This document shows, in pieces, positions 1 to 12,200 of a DNA stretch of 64,000 nt (its first letter is position 1; each line of letters starts with the position of its first letter). Source of the DNA: Ctenosaura bakeri (lineage: Eukaryota; Chordata; Lepidosauria; Squamata; Iguanidae). Under the pieces are notes generated by a model, which made no database searches, was not told where the DNA came from, and saw only the letters and a program-made list of their open reading frames with translations. The position numbers and the translations under genes are program-made. The DNA lies in contig CAOLHI010000646.1 in assembly GCA_948474755.1 (NCBI GenBank), forward strand, positions 372,001 to 436,000, written 5' to 3'.

Positions 1-1880
1 GATTTATAGAGCTTATAATATCTGTCAAACTTGAACTGATTGAGGTTCTCTGATTTTCATCTCAAAGCTCATTGTGATTCAGGTCTTGATCAGACTGTAT
101 TTATTCCCCAGCACAAAAATCTGTACATATTTTTTCTGGGTTTTTTTCCCAAATGCATTTTTGTGAGTGAAATGTATGTGTGCATGCATTCGTGTATGTA
201 GAGATTTCCTCCTATTGACTATACTGTTTTGTAAAATTATTATTATGGTTACAGTTTTCTTACTTTATTTTTATTATGGTTATAGAATATACCATGTTTT
301 GAGAATATTTTTCTTAGTATACATTTTTGATGTGCACTTTTCAAACCTCTTAAACCGCAAAGTATGTTTCAGGCCATGTATGGTTCTGTGGCATACAAAT
401 ATATATGTTCTCTTTCACATGTTATTTCACATTTCTCTTCTAGCTACTAAATAGGTCATCAACTGGCAGAAACCTAGACAGGGCATTATATTATACTTGT
501 CAGTATATCTGGCTTTTATCTCTAGTAAGGTGCCTCCAAAAATAGCAATATAGCAAATATGAAGGAGAGAAAGACTTCAGCCTAAATCAAGGGTGGAAAT
601 CATGCTGTTTTCCAGGTGTTGTTGAACTGCAAATCCCAGCATCCCTAACCTGCATAGTCCATGGTAGAAAAGATGAGAGTTTCAGTCCAACGACATCTTA
701 AATTTAGATAATTTAGATTATTATTTTTCCCAAGTAGAGTGGACCAATTGAATCAATGAAACTTCCACTAGTGTTGACTTACTAAGAGCCCACTGATTCA
801 ATGGATTTACTCTTGTTGGAACAGACAACTGTGTTTAGGTCCACATGTACCACTCTTACTGTTAACTATCTGGCTGTTTCCCTCTAGTCCAGAGACCTTA
901 AGTAACAGCATCTCTCTCTCTCTCATTTGGTACATATGCCATAATCTTCTAATACTTACATTTATTTTTATAGAAAACTTCTCATTTTCTGTTTTTCAAG
1001 GCCAATTTCTATTATTTTCTCCTAGCAGTCCTGTCACTTTATAGCTACCTATTTACTTGTTGTACTATGGCAAAGCTAGGTGAACTTTATCAAAACTAAA
1101 CCATTCTGTAATAATAAAAATGCCTTCATTCGGTGACAAAATAGTGAAAGCAATACACTTTGACCATGTAGGCTATTGTTCTTATCATAAAAGCAACCCT
1201 TCCCAGATTAAGGAAGAAGATAAATTGAAGGTGAAACAATGATTCATTTTCCCTATTATGCCAGTTCACCACTTACTTCTAAGAGAAGTTTCTCTCTTAG
1301 ACACATTTATATTGCTGGTGACACATTCACAAAACAAAAATGTAAAGTCTGTACACAGAAATGTAAAGCAAGTATGTTCAGGAGTCAAATATAATCTTAA
1401 TAATCTCATGGATAAAATCATTAAGTTTTCAGCAACTTAAAGACAAATACATTCATTAGAGCGTAAATATTCACAGATTGCATTTCTAGAAATTCTATCT
1501 ATCTTTAATAGATATTTGTAGACTGACAATTTGCCTGGGGGTAGCTGCATTCATCTGTTGCAGCATAAAAATACCTTACTATTTCATAATGCAATATAGG
1601 TTTAGGCTTATTCATAGTCAGACTATAGTCCACATAGCTCAATATTGTCCATAACAGAGATGCTTCTTTGGTGGTTCTTGATCCCTCCAAACAAACTGGA
1701 CCAGACTTTTTCTGGACAAAAAAAGAAAAAAAGATGGAATTGTCTCTCTCAAAAACCTATAGAAACTGATCTTTTAAATAGGTTGCACTCTCCTTCCATT
1801 TAACATAGAAAAAAACCTTATTTTGTAAAATCAGAAGTAGGGTTTTGGCCAATAACCTCTTTTGTACTTTGCACTGCAGG
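1..1880. other. Non-coding stretch with two decayed foldback repeats
   Basis: No convincing gene. The reading frames here are short and uninterrupted only by chance in AT-rich DNA. Two decayed inverted repeats stand out. One at about 613-699 has arms reading roughly TTGAACTGCAAATCCCAGCA and its imperfect complement near 680-699. The other at about 725-835 has arms around GAATCAATGAAACTTCC and ATTCAATGG. Both resemble short palindromic DNA transposons that are common in lizards. The rest shows nothing I can name. Confidence 0.55.
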
Positions 1881-2040
1881 ATTCTGGGTGGGGGTCCACC
1901 ATGATTGCCTTCCCTGAGCTACAACAGCTGCCAACTGCTCTAAGACTCAGAGATTTCCCACGTTTATTGGGAGATTATAGGGACTGAACCTGGAATCTTT
2001 TACATACAAAGTGAATGCTCTCTCATCTTGAGACTCTGGC
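1880..2040 (-). repeat. tRNA-derived SINE, degraded
   Basis: On the minus strand the segment reads from a weak A-box region (GAGAGAGCATTCACTTTG) through a B-box-like GGTTCAGTCCC, then a stretch resembling the body of a widespread squamate SINE. The tRNA-like part lies at the high-coordinate end, as expected for minus orientation. It is too diverged to be a functional tRNA gene. The family name is uncertain. Confidence 0.5.
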
Positions 2041-2092
2041 ATTCCTCAAAGACCACAGTATTAATAATGCAGTGGTATAAACTTTGTTTTGA

Positions 2093-2250
2093 CTGTAGCT
2101 TTTTTGATCAGATATTGAAGTTGTAACTTTCATCCTGTACTTGATAATGGAGGATATCTTGATATGAGCTTCTGTTTGACTTTGACTTTTTTGTCAGAGG
2201 TATGAAATCTTATCCTCAGTTCTATACTTGATAATGGAAAATATAATTCA
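2093..2250. repeat. Two diverged tandem copies, period about 87 bp
   Basis: The words TACTTGATAATGGAGGATAT (near 2138) and TACTTGATAATGGAAAATAT (near 2225) recur about 87 bases apart. The preceding segments also match loosely: both contain a TTTTTTGATCAG or TTTTTTGTCAG motif. This looks like an old local duplication. Confidence 0.45.
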
Positions 2251-2393
2251 TTGAAAAACTGGAAGATATGCTTCACAAAAACAATGCCATCACAAACCCA
2301 TTGTTTTAAAGATGGCACAATATATTTTTAAAGTAGCAAAGGGCATTCTAAATGTGGTGGGAATCCACAGTGAGTTCTACCACCCCTGTCCAC

Positions 2394-2416
2394 CAAAAAA
2401 AAAAAAAAAAAAAAAG
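2394..2416. repeat. Poly-A run
   Basis: About twenty consecutive A bases following CCACC. It could be the tail of a retroposed sequence in plus orientation, but the sequence upstream is not recognised. Confidence 0.8.
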
Positions 2417-2419
2417 CTT

Positions 2420-4390
2420 AAAAGAAACCAGATAATATGAATTGATGACTTTATGTGATAGAGTTAAAATAATTATAAAGCAAAGTGAGGTTATGTTATA
2501 TCACATTCATTGGTAACATGACATTATTTTTCTTTTAAAATGAGATTCTTGTTGTACTATTATGAAATTTATTATGGAAAGGTCAAAGAGCCAATAGTTC
2601 CTGGACCACCCAAGGTAAGTTAAGTAATATCAACAACAATTCTACAAAGCACAACTGGCACTTCCTCCTCTGTCTACAAAGCAGAACTGCCAAACCTATG
2701 TTTTAACATTCACAAAAAAACAAGGATCTAAGGGCTAGATTTAGAAGTTATGTTCTTTGAAATAATACACACAAACAAACCAAATAATATGGAGGCATAT
2801 TTATTTACCTAGAGATAAGGATGAAAGAAAATTAGATTTTTTTTAAAAAAAATTGAAGTGTGTGTGTGCGTTTGTTGTGAAACTTTGACAAGAGGAATCC
2901 TATACTGACAAGAATCTTTGTAGTTTGAGATTTTTTTGCACATAAAAGGCATGAGGTTTTCTGCCAAAAACAGTATTTTATTCATAGGGAACAGCTTTTT
3001 CTGTGCGGAAAATACTGTTTCTCTGCAGAAATATTGTTTTCTGCGGAGGAAACAGCCACATGTGATTTTTTTTTTTTTTTTACAGAAGAAATCACAAATT
3101 GTAGTCTTTGAAAACAGTCTGTGTGGTTTTTGAAGATCTTCTTGCAGCAATGAGAAAATGGCTAAAATTACTAATTTTTTTCCTTTGAGAAGAAAATTAG
3201 TGAAGCATTATATCCCTACAGAGAAATAAAGACAGAGATTTTTGCTGCTGCTTAAAAAAGATCTGGGAACCACTTAAGAATCCATAAAACAATAAAAACA
3301 AGAAAGCTAGATATTCTGGATCTCACACATGCTTGGAGAATAGGTATTGAGATCATAGAATCAGCAGAAAGAGGACTCAAGAAATCAAAGGAAGAGAAGC
3401 TATATTCAATTTTAAAGAGGAAACTGGCCATAGCTCTGGTTAGCTCAGTAAACTAGTCTGGATTCTTACAGACCTGAACCTTCTAGCATCTTGGTGTTCA
3501 AACATGTTCTTTCCAAACACAGATAAAATGGTTTTCTCACTAATGAGAAGGCCTTTGAGCATCCTTGAACCGTTCAAGAACAAAAAGTAATGCGGACGCG
3601 TTAGGCGTTATGCCATTCTGAAGTAGCTTTTTGAAGAGTACATGCAAACAGGCTGCATGCAGACAGAGTACATGCAAACAGTTAAAACTTGGATTTAACA
3701 AGAAGACACGAAAATAAGACAAGATTTCTTACAGAAAGATCTTTTTCTTTACATTATGTTCTTTCAAATGTGCAGAGAAATGTAGTGAAAAATAGTGAAA
3801 CTAGCTTCTTCATTAATGTGGTTTTTCTCAAGTATTTCTTTCTTAAAGGAGAAATAATGATTTAAATCAGGGCTTACAATCATTCAGTTCTTCCATGATT
3901 ACTGATTTGCAACTTGTTTCAGTCCTAGCTGGTATAATCAGTGATACAGAATACTGTCAGTTGTAGCCCAGCAACTGTGGGAGGGCTATATGATTCCTAT
4001 ACCTGGCTTAAATTCACTCTGTAGGCATAGTTGTTCTAGAAAATTCAACATTGCTGCTGAGATGTGTCTTCCATTTAATTCGTGTCTTTTACATTTTTTC
4101 TTTTCCATTTTGTTCAATATAGAAATACTAGCATATTTACCTGGCATTGCCCTGGATTTTATTTTCTCATAGGTAATATTTGTTAGAACTACCTTAGGAA
4201 TGACCATATCGTCTTAACTTAGGAATTAGTTGCAGTTGAAATAAACAGATTTGAGATCCTGTGTCTTTAATTCCCCAAACTGTCCTGTCCAGTACCTGTA
4301 ACTTTTCCTCATATTCCCCAATCCAATCTGTATTCAGAGTTATTAACATACACAGGTTTTCCTGAGGGAAATACACTGGCCTCCTCCTTC
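2420..4390. other. Non-coding stretch with an A/T-rich low-copy repeat
   Basis: No gene recognised. Positions 2925-3060 hold short internally repeated words (TTTTCTG, GGAAAATACTG, AGAAATATTG). These recur at 15380-15440, where GAGAAATATTGTTTTCTG is shared exactly, so both belong to one unnamed interspersed repeat. A short direct repeat, GAGTACATGCAAACAG, occurs twice around 3636-3682. Otherwise I see nothing. Confidence 0.5.
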
Positions 4391-4419
4391 TTGCTGCTAG
4401 GTTTGGTCTCCATAGCAAC

Positions 4420-4505
4420 TGGCCTGAGGCTCAAGAGCTCTCTGGCTGAGAATTCTAAAGGCCCCTCCCTAAACTGCCAACCCCAGGATTCCATAGAATC
4501 TGTAC
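4420..4505. repeat. Partial copy of the foldback MITE
   Basis: The segment AGAGCTCTCTGGCTGAGAAT followed by CCCTCCCTAAACTGC and CCCCAGGATTCCATAG matches the right half of the copy at 31580-31778. The left half is missing or too decayed, and there is no target duplication to mark its ends. Confidence 0.6.
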
Positions 4506-4508
4506 AGA

Positions 4509-4576
4509 CAGCCAATCATATGAGGTCTTCCTGCCTGATACAGCCAATCATATGAGGTCTTCGCCTGCCTGACACA
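4509..4576. repeat. Short tandem duplication
   Basis: The word CAGCCAATCATATGAGGTCT occurs twice, about 32-33 bases apart, each followed by a GCCTGCCTGA-like stretch. Two near-identical units lie directly adjacent. Confidence 0.75.
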
Positions 4577-4989
4577 GACAAAATCACAAACTTTGACTTT
4601 TATGTATCAGATGGAAGGATAAAAAAAATTCTTCAATTTAGGAAAAAGAATAATTGTTAAAAAATTCATTCATGTTTTCAAAGGTGCAGAAATTGTAAGC
4701 ATAGGGTCTGTCTTAGCTTGTAAACAATATGAACATCTGTGTGTAACCAAATTTTGCTGGAATAGAATTTAATATGATGGAGGCTTGGCATCTAGAACAG
4801 TCTGTGAATGTCATTGCTCAGGCTTGAAACTTGTGTGGCTGCAGAGGGTAGTGGTAAATCTGGTGATGATAGTGCTATTTAGACTATATCTGTTTAAATA
4901 AATTGGATTAACAGACTCATCTAACTCATGTTTCATTGATTTCAACAAAGAGAACTAAGCTTGGATTCAACTCTCTCTCCCTCTCTCTG

Positions 4990-5167
4990 GCAATTTCCAC
5001 ACTAGACAGTTATAATGCCATTATTCCACTTTTAACATCCTATGGAATCCTGGGGTTTGCAGTTTAGGGAAGGGCCAGCCAGCCTCTTCCTAAACTGCAA
5101 ACCCCAGGATTCCATAGGATGTTGAAAATGGAATAACAGTGCTATAACAATCTGGTGCGGAAATGGC
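4990..5167. mobile_element. Foldback MITE, copy A, 5-bp target duplication
   Basis: A 178-bp palindromic element. Its ends read GCAATTTCCACAC and, reversed, GCCATTTCCGCAC. The inner arms read ATCCTATGGAATCCTGGGG and the reverse complement of that, so the whole unit can fold on itself. It is flanked by the direct repeat CTCTG (4985-4989 and 5168-5172). There is no coding capacity, so it must move with enzymes supplied elsewhere. Copies B (31580-31778) and C (46785-46980) share ends and duplication length. The 5-bp duplication does not fit the standard 8-bp hAT rule, and the superfamily is left open. Confidence 0.88.
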
Positions 5168-5172
5168 CTCTG

Positions 5173-5190
5173 TGTGTGTGTGTGTGTCCC
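5173..5190. repeat. (TG)n microsatellite
   Basis: A run of TG dinucleotides directly abuts the right target duplication of MITE copy A. Confidence 0.8.
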
Positions 5191-6387
5191 TGTGTGATTT
5201 TCACTTCCCCCTTCCCCCAAATATCTGCATGGTGGTTTTCAACAAATATGATCATGGAGAAGGGGGCTTTGGATATTACTTGACACAATGGATCCCAGTG
5301 TGACACCGCATATCATTTGGCAAAAGATATTAGCGGGAAAATAAGATCGTATTTCTGTCCTGCTTGTGCATTTTGCATAGGCAATTAGGTTGCCACTGCA
5401 TAAAACTCTTGGCCTGATCCATAGCCACACAAATAAATTCTGAATTGTGGATAGTTTTCAAAAACTTTGCAGTTTTTGATTACTTTCTCATAGTGAGGAG
5501 AATCATAGCAAAATTATTTATTCTTATCTGAAAGAATGACATTTATGAAGATTTACAAACCTAATCTCACCACCTATTCCAAGAAAATCCAGAGTCATAA
5601 GCCAACTAGAAATCCCAGTTTATGATTCTGGCTTCTTTGGGCAGAGGTGAACAGGAATCCTGAGTCAGGACATCATGATAAATGAATCATAGCTGGATCA
5701 CCTACTACCACTTTCAAGAATAGCTGACAACTGGGCAGTTGTTTGCACATCCTAACTCATTAGGTTGGCTAAAGGAATACAGCGATTGTATCACACGATT
5801 AAAATAAAGATCGGGATGTTTTTCTTTTATCATTTCATGCAATGACATCTTCTTTGCATAAATAAGGATTAGAGGGAATGAATTCTAGACCAAATATGAC
5901 TGAAAAAGTCTTGAAAAATACACTAGGATTCATTTTTTTCTTTGGCTCCCCCCCTCCCCAATATTACATTGAATAAGCAGAGATAGTTTAAATACTACTG
6001 CCTTTTCCATTCTCTGTCTTGTCAAAGAAAAGGGCATTAATGCACATAAATTTAAATGTCCATATCATAACCTGCATCATTAAACCATTTTGACTAATGA
6101 TGTGATGAATCTCAGATACTAAAAGGCACCATTGCAGGTTCCATGCCTGTTAAACCGTCACTATCCTGATACATTGGCAAGGTGTGTTCTTCAAATTGGA
6201 AACTTTCAAGGACACTTACTGGAAGGGAAGTACTACAGCTGAATGACAGAGCAAATGATTTTAATGCAAACAGTCTTAGTTTTATTCCCAAGCATCTCCA
6301 GATAGCAGTCAGTATAGATAAAACTGAGTTAGATGGAGCACTGTTCTGCTTTGGTATAAGGCAAGGTGATATGGGGTGATAACTATC
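5191..6387. other. Non-coding, nothing recognised
   Basis: AT-rich sequence without a supported gene or named repeat. Short reading frames have no family resemblance. Confidence 0.5.
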
Positions 6388-6573
6388 TTTAAATAAAAAT
6401 AGCCATCTTTAAATATCTGAAAGACTTATCAGGCAGAAGATCATGTGAGCTTGTTTTCTACTGCCTCAGAGAGTAGAATCAGAACCAATGGATTCAAATT
6501 TGAAGACAGGAAATTTCAAGTAAAAATGCGGAAGAACTTCCTGATAATAAGAACTGTTCAACAGTAGATTATA
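6388..6573 (+). mobile_element. CR1-like LINE 3' region, first part
   Basis: The nucleotide order matches the 3' end of CR1-family LINEs abundant in reptiles. It runs through an AAATATCTGAAAGACT stretch, a CAGAAGATCATGTGAGCTTG stretch, ACCAATGGATTCAAAT, and GGAAGAACTTCCTGA. In intact elements this encodes the last part of the reverse transcriptase ORF. Here it is full of small changes and not translatable over any length. The element resumes at 7094, after the insertion. Confidence 0.75.
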
Positions 6574-7091
6574 TAGTCCTCCCTCCACATTCATGGGTTT
6601 GCCCTTCACAAATTTGATTATTAGAAAGGTATGTGTTTGCCCTCCTTACAGTCCTCACTCCAGGCTTGCGAGGCTTGTGTTTAAAATGGAGGTTTTCCCC
6701 CTCCCTTTTGGGTGAGTAAAGCCCCCTTCCATTGCTAAAGGCATGGCCTCTCTGCCATGTGGTTGTACATTCTGCTGTGTATGGGCTGCTGATTGGTCAT
6801 GTGCTTTCTTTGCTCCTCCCTTTTCAAGATGGCCACCAAAAGTAATTAGAATTCCACCCCTCCTCCTCTTTGTCTGAGGGGAAAGTACCTGTAAGCTTTT
6901 TAGGTGGGTTTTTTTCTCCCCCACGCACGCATGCACGCACCCACCCAACCCTGGTGTCAGAGACAAAGGAATAGGAAGGGGGAAGCTCTTGACAGGAATG
7001 GGAGGGAAATCATAGGGGGGGTTATTTGCAGTTTTTTCACTTTCATGAGGGTTCTGTGTCCCTAATTCTTATTAACGTGGAGTGGTTACTG
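6574..7091 (+). mobile_element. Tigger/pogo-like non-autonomous DNA transposon
   Basis: A 518-bp insertion splitting the CR1 3' end and bounded by TA on both sides (6572-6573 and 7092-7093). The ends are imperfect inverted repeats: TAGTCCTCCCTCCACATTCA at the left, against CAGTAACCACTCCACGTTAA read inward from the right. TA duplication and CAGT-type ends fit the TcMar-Tigger group. The interior is G/C-richer than its surroundings and has no intact transposase. A second copy lies in opposite orientation at about 38102-38595. Confidence 0.72.
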
Positions 7092-7093
7092 TA

Positions 7094-7258
7094 ATGTCAG
7101 AATGGTGATGGACTCCCCACTGGAGGATTTTTAATAGAAGTTGGATGGCCACCACTCAGGGATGCTTTAGCTGTGGATTGCTGCACTGTTAGGGTATTGG
7201 AGTAGATGGCCCTCAGAGTCCCTTCCAACCCTGTCACTCTGATCTTTCTATATTCCTA
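7094..7258 (+). mobile_element. CR1-like LINE 3' region, second part
   Basis: Continues the CR1 end: GAGGATTTTTAATAGAAG, then a GTTGGATGGCCACCACTCAG stretch, then GATGGCCCTCAGAGTCCCTT and a terminal TATTCCTATG. This is the usual order of the CR1 3' end, including the short octamer-like terminus. Together with 6388-6573 it forms one element interrupted by the Tigger-like insertion. Confidence 0.8.
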
Positions 7259-8565
7259 TGTATTGACTTTGATTTTGTGGAAACAGTTGCATTATTTACA
7301 GAGAAGGATAGCTATGTCTGAGTAATTCTCCTATTATTAAGTTTAAAGGTGTATTTTAAAACATGACCACTACAATAAAATGTGCATTTATTTATTTTCT
7401 TTGTTGTGCCTCATGTCTGTGCATTTGCTTGCAGACACTCCTTAATATTTTGTCACTTTTTCAGTGGCCTCTAGCTAAATACAATAAAATTACTTCATAG
7501 TTCATATTCCGGCATCATTTATATAAGAGACATCTTGCAGTAACAATGTGGACTTGCTGCAAAAATCCACTCAGCTGTCACACCAATCCAATGGCCATCA
7601 TCTTGTTAAAGCATTAATACCAACATAAGGATTCATTATGTTGCATCCACTTTTTCCAGCAGTGCCCAGTGGCAGGGATGGGAGAAGAAGCCATGTTCAT
7701 TGCTAAAGAAAGTTCCTCTGATAGTTTGTGAGCAGCAAGAGAGCTGTCAGGACAGCTTTCTTTCCTGACCTAAGATGGCTTTCTCTGATGTCAATTCCCA
7801 CCTCCACTATCATCACTGCACCCATGGCTATTTTAGTCCTGCAAGCCAGCGGGATTGTAGTCAGTGTTAGCATCATATTCCTAAATTGTGTGAGTGTCGT
7901 TTACACCTATTTGAATAGCAGTCAGTTGTCATCATATTGTTCTAGGCTGCACTCATTCTCTTATTATCAGCTGCCTGATAGCTTTTAACAACTGCTGTAC
8001 TGATGGAAAGTTCTGCTCTGTTAATTTAAAAGAAAATAAACAAGGAATAAAAAACTAGCATGTCATCAAAGAGGCTAAGCAAAGAATATTTTCCCTGAGA
8101 GTTTTCTGTACAAAGATGTTGGTGATGTGATCTGCTGCCTGCAGTTCGAGGTGGCATCTGGACACAGGGTCACAGGATCAGTCTAGCTAGGTTTGTGTGA
8201 CTTTAGCAAGAAGGGTAATATGTAATAATTTCCACCTGTAGGGAAAATAACACCATCATTAGGGCCAGATGATTGTTTCCAAAGCATTTGCTCCTGCCAA
8301 CCAGGTGATAATGGCTCCATGCAAGGGCCCTGAATGGAGCTTCTTTTAAAGTTAGGGAAAGTACAGCTTGGCTGGCTGAGTCCGAACCTCAACCAGCTAA
8401 AAAAAAGGCTTGAAAAGAGTGTGCAACCAATCTTTGACTATCTTATCTTTCCAGATAATGAAAGTAATGAAGAAAGGAAAGAAGAATTAGGGAGGACTGA
8501 TATGAAAGTATGGAAAACAGCCTTGCCTAATCTGTCTTTTAGAAAGTGAAGGGAGGAAAAAATGT
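7259..8565. other. Non-coding, nothing recognised
   Basis: No gene or repeat I can support. Reading frames near 7728 and 8334 are short and resemble nothing known. Confidence 0.45.
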
Positions 8566-8690
8566 ATGTTTGTTGTTTGTTGCTGTGTGCCTTCAAGTCA
8601 TTTATGACTAAAACAACCCTAAGGCGAACCTATTACAAGATTTTCTTGGCAAGATTTGTTCTGAGGATGTTTGTCTTTGGCTCTTTCCTC
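8566..8690 (-). repeat. CORE/MIR-type squamate SINE, 3' half
   Basis: Read on the minus strand this is the 3' half of a tRNA-derived SINE. On the plus strand it shows GTGTGCCTTCAAGTCATTTA, CCTAAGGCGAACCTAT and TCTTGGCAAGATTTGTTC, the signature also found at 47686-47885. The 5' half with the tRNA-like head resumes at 9099. The two parts are separated by an unrelated insertion. Confidence 0.8.
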
Positions 8691-8699
8691 ACCTTACCT

Positions 8700-9098
8700 T
8701 CTTCTGGTGCTGGGCTGCAGGGATCACACAAGCAGCCTCCGTCGAGAGGCTCTCACGTTTGAGTTCCTTTGGTTCCGCATGAGTTGCCTGCTCACGTGAG
8801 AGCCCCGCCTCTTCCTTCCGCAGTGCAGCCTGGGAGTTTCCCAGGCTGCACTGGGGCAGGAAGCGTAATTGGTGCAGCTCTGGAGGTTCCACATGCCAGG
8901 TAAGTACACACGAGGCCTGGGAGCAATGTGCGATCGTGCACCGTTTTCAGCTTTGAGATGAAAATGAAAAAGTGCGTGATCGGCACCTGCCGGCCCCTGG
9001 AGCATTGCACGATTGTGAATGCATCATGCACATTACTCCTCACAATCATGCAATGGTCCAGGTGCCCTTTCACATGGAAAATGCCGTGTGGAATGGGC
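8700..9098. mobile_element. CpG-containing insertion inside the SINE
   Basis: About 400 bp lie between the two SINE halves. The stretch is richer in G, C and CpG than its surroundings. It contains two successive perfect hairpins: arms GGCTCTCACGT (8748-8758 with 8794-8804) and 15-bp arms starting CAGTGCAGCC (8821-8835 with 8839-8853). CCTTCTTCTG occurs at both edges (about 8698-8707 and 9104-9113), possibly a target duplication, although the left copy does not align cleanly with the SINE. The right end, read inward, has a GGCCCATTCCACACGG-like end similar to other foldback transposons here. Exact ends and family are unresolved. Confidence 0.5.
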
Positions 9099-9223
9099 CT
9101 TTGCCTTCTTCTGACAATGTGTGACTTGTCCACGGTCACCCAATAAGTTTCCATGGTGGAGCAGGGATTGAAACCTTGGTCTCCAGGGTCATGGTCCAAT
9201 GCTCAACTATGACACCACACAGA
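9099..9223 (-). repeat. CORE/MIR-type squamate SINE, 5' half
   Basis: On the plus strand: GTGTGACTTGTCCACGGTCA, GTTTCCATGGTGGAGCAGGG, ACCTTGGTCTCCAGGGTCAT and GACACCACACAGAC. On the minus strand this is the tRNA-like head of the SINE interrupted at 8700-9098. It is an ancient retroposed copy and not a tRNA gene. Confidence 0.8.
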
Positions 9224-12200
9224 CTTTTGAAAATGTACGTGCTTCCACCTATTTCACAGAAACTATTTTTATTGTTGTAAATCTGTGGAAACTGGACTAG
9301 GAGCCATTCAATGGCCACAGAACAAGGCTAGCACTGGTATATAAAATAGATTTTCTTTCTCATAAGATGTAAATACCTTAGGTTTTTGATCTCTTATGTA
9401 TTTAATAGAGCATTAGCTCTACACTCATTACAGTTTTGGTTCTTAAATCAGTGGATTAACAGACAGGTGATTTGGATATGGGTGATTTGTTATACATCTG
9501 TAGATCCTCTAAGTGTTATTTTCTAGCTAAGCAGACATTACAAAGGTAATGGCTTGTGTCACAAAGTTAAGTATCACAAAGAGAAGCTGAAAAGTAATCC
9601 AAAGCAATTAGTCAATTATCTCATGATAATATGTTTTCCTGAATAGTTTGATTTTCAAGCAGCAACAATTACGAACAATTTCCTAAAATTTAAAAACCTC
9701 ATGACACATCTTGATTCCATGCCTAGCACAAGATAAATTTCAAGGGAAAATAGGCATAGATTGGAGATAGACTGATATTTTACTATTTAGGAATCCTTTT
9801 CCATTAAAAAATGCAAATAGGAAACTAGCGGAGTGGCGCGTAAGATTTCAAGGTCAATAGATCATCTACTGTAATATCTTCTTGTGTTAAACTTGTTATG
9901 GCTGTGTGGATATGGATGTGATTTTCCTGTGTCTAGCTTAGGGATGGAGAAGAATCGTTTGGTTTGAATTTCAATATAAACCATACTAATTTCAACTCCC
10001 CAAACTAATATGCAAAGTGGAATAGTCAAAGCATGTACATGGAGGTAACTTGCATATAAAAGGCATATACTGGAAAACAATGGTTGCAAAATGGTGTCTA
10101 TTATAGAAAACATGTATAAAAATGTGTCGGAAACTTGATGTCATGATTTTTCTATACTAATTTTTGTTTTGGATGCCATTTGTGGTATTCTCTTTCTTTT
10201 GTTATTCTTCTAGTCACTATAAAATGTTTCTTTTATGTAGCTTTTGGGAAGAACTGGTTCTGCTATTCTCTATTTCTGCCTCTATCATTAAACAAAGAAA
10301 ATATTCATGTGATATGTCTGGAGAATTCTAAATGTTTTGTACAATCTTTTATTTAATAGCAGTATATTTGTGCCAACCATTTCTATATGATACATACTTT
10401 CCATATATTACAAAGGAATACCTTGCTAGCAACTATCAGTAGTAGATTTAAATGATAAATGTTTTTAGGTATTTCCTAGATTTGTGCTTCTTCAGTGCAT
10501 TGTATAAAGCTGCACATTTCCCAACACTCCTTGTGTTAATAAGATATTTCCCAAACTTGTGAGGCTTTAAAAATGATAAAAAAAAAACCCCATGAGAAGT
10601 GGGCTTTGTGCATATTAAGCTTTGCTATACTTCTACAAGAGTCTGGAAGCAGTTACATTATTGTCCATATTACATTATCATTGTTGCAGAGTAATACATA
10701 GAGAGACACAAGTTCCAGTGTAACTGAAAATCTCAGGAATTGTTTTGTGACATTTTTGAGTGTATGGTGGTTGCCATCCCACCAAATCTTCCCAAATGAT
10801 TTTACATCTGAAGGATTGGTATAGAAACAAGATGGTATTGGCTCAATGAAACCCCTAATTCATGTGAGAAGCAAAAAAGAAGGAAAAGAGTAAAAGACTA
10901 TTTTAGTAACTGTGGCAATGATGAGCCATCTCATGAATATCTTATCGATTTAAGAAGCAGAACAAGCAAACAGAAATGCCTCTCCTGTTCTTCAACCACA
11001 ACTGCTAAAATTTATCACAATTAACAACAACTTTTTTTTATCCCATTCATGGTCACATAATGGTTTGGGGAGAGAAGTCTAATTCTTCTTAAGCTATATA
11101 ATTTACAACCCCAGAGGTACTATAGTGTGCCCTCTGTACAGTTAATCCAGACAACTGATTGGTTTTGTTCAGTTAATAGTAAAATCAAGGAGAGAACACC
11201 ATTATAATTTTTCAATGATATACCTACTCTTTAGTCTCAGTTGTGGGGGGGAGGCAGGATAGAAATAAAATTAACAACAAAACCTTTTGATTACTATTTT
11301 AAATTGGAAACCTAACTTCTGATTTGTAAAAAAAGAAAAAAGTTATAGAAAACTGCCCCCTTTCTCATAGCACTATACCTTGGAGTCACAAGACCTTACT
11401 CTTCTTCCAGTCAGTGCCAAGAAAAGAAAATATTCCAGCATATGGTGTGCAATTCACTTCTTGCATTTGCTGGTACATGATGTGGTGCCACCTAATAGCT
11501 GAGATGACTGTAAAAGTGGAAGAGATAAATTCACAAATGACAGATCTCTAAAGGGCTATATGCTGCCTCTTGACTGAAAGACCATAACTGAGTACTAGTT
11601 TATGACATATGGTAATGGAAAAGAAAACTATTCCTCATGTCCTTTGTCAGGGATTTTCAGAAATATGTGGTTGGTCACTGTGGGAAACAATAGTGATCTA
11701 GTTGCGGGGGAGGGTATCAGTAGAATTAATGTGTTCTTAATCATGGTTTATGGGGGAAAGATACTGTTCTGTCTTAGGATTGCTTGGGATAGACCATGTG
11801 TCTCATCTCATAAAATACTACTAAAATACTACTAAGTTTCCTTGAGTAATTTTTACACTTGTGCAGCACTGTGCAGTGCTTGATACTGATTTATGTACAT
11901 GTGAGTTTAGTACTACTATTAGTAGTAGTAGTTGGGATTTCCCCAACATCTTATTGAGAAAAGGTATTATGGAGTCATATTCCAGAATTAAAATCCTGAT
12001 CTATGTTCCATAGGAACACTGATTATCATTCTGGTATAATGAACTTATTATTTTAAAAAATGGTAGTATTTCAAGGAGGGGATGTGGAGGAAGTATAAAA
12101 TAAGTAATTAACAAATTTATTTGGAAGCTCTTTAAATAAAGTATATTCAGCTTAATCCAGAAATCAATTCCATGGGTAATATGTTGAGTACGTGTTTCAT

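Noticed and set aside
2809..3150. 113-residue frame on the minus strand
   Set aside because: It runs through A/T homopolymers and an interspersed repeat. Lysine/phenylalanine runs are what such sequence gives by chance.
8792..9199. 135-residue open frame on the minus strand
   Set aside because: It spans the boundary between an unknown insertion and the tRNA-like half of a SINE. There is no domain, and it is explained by repeats.
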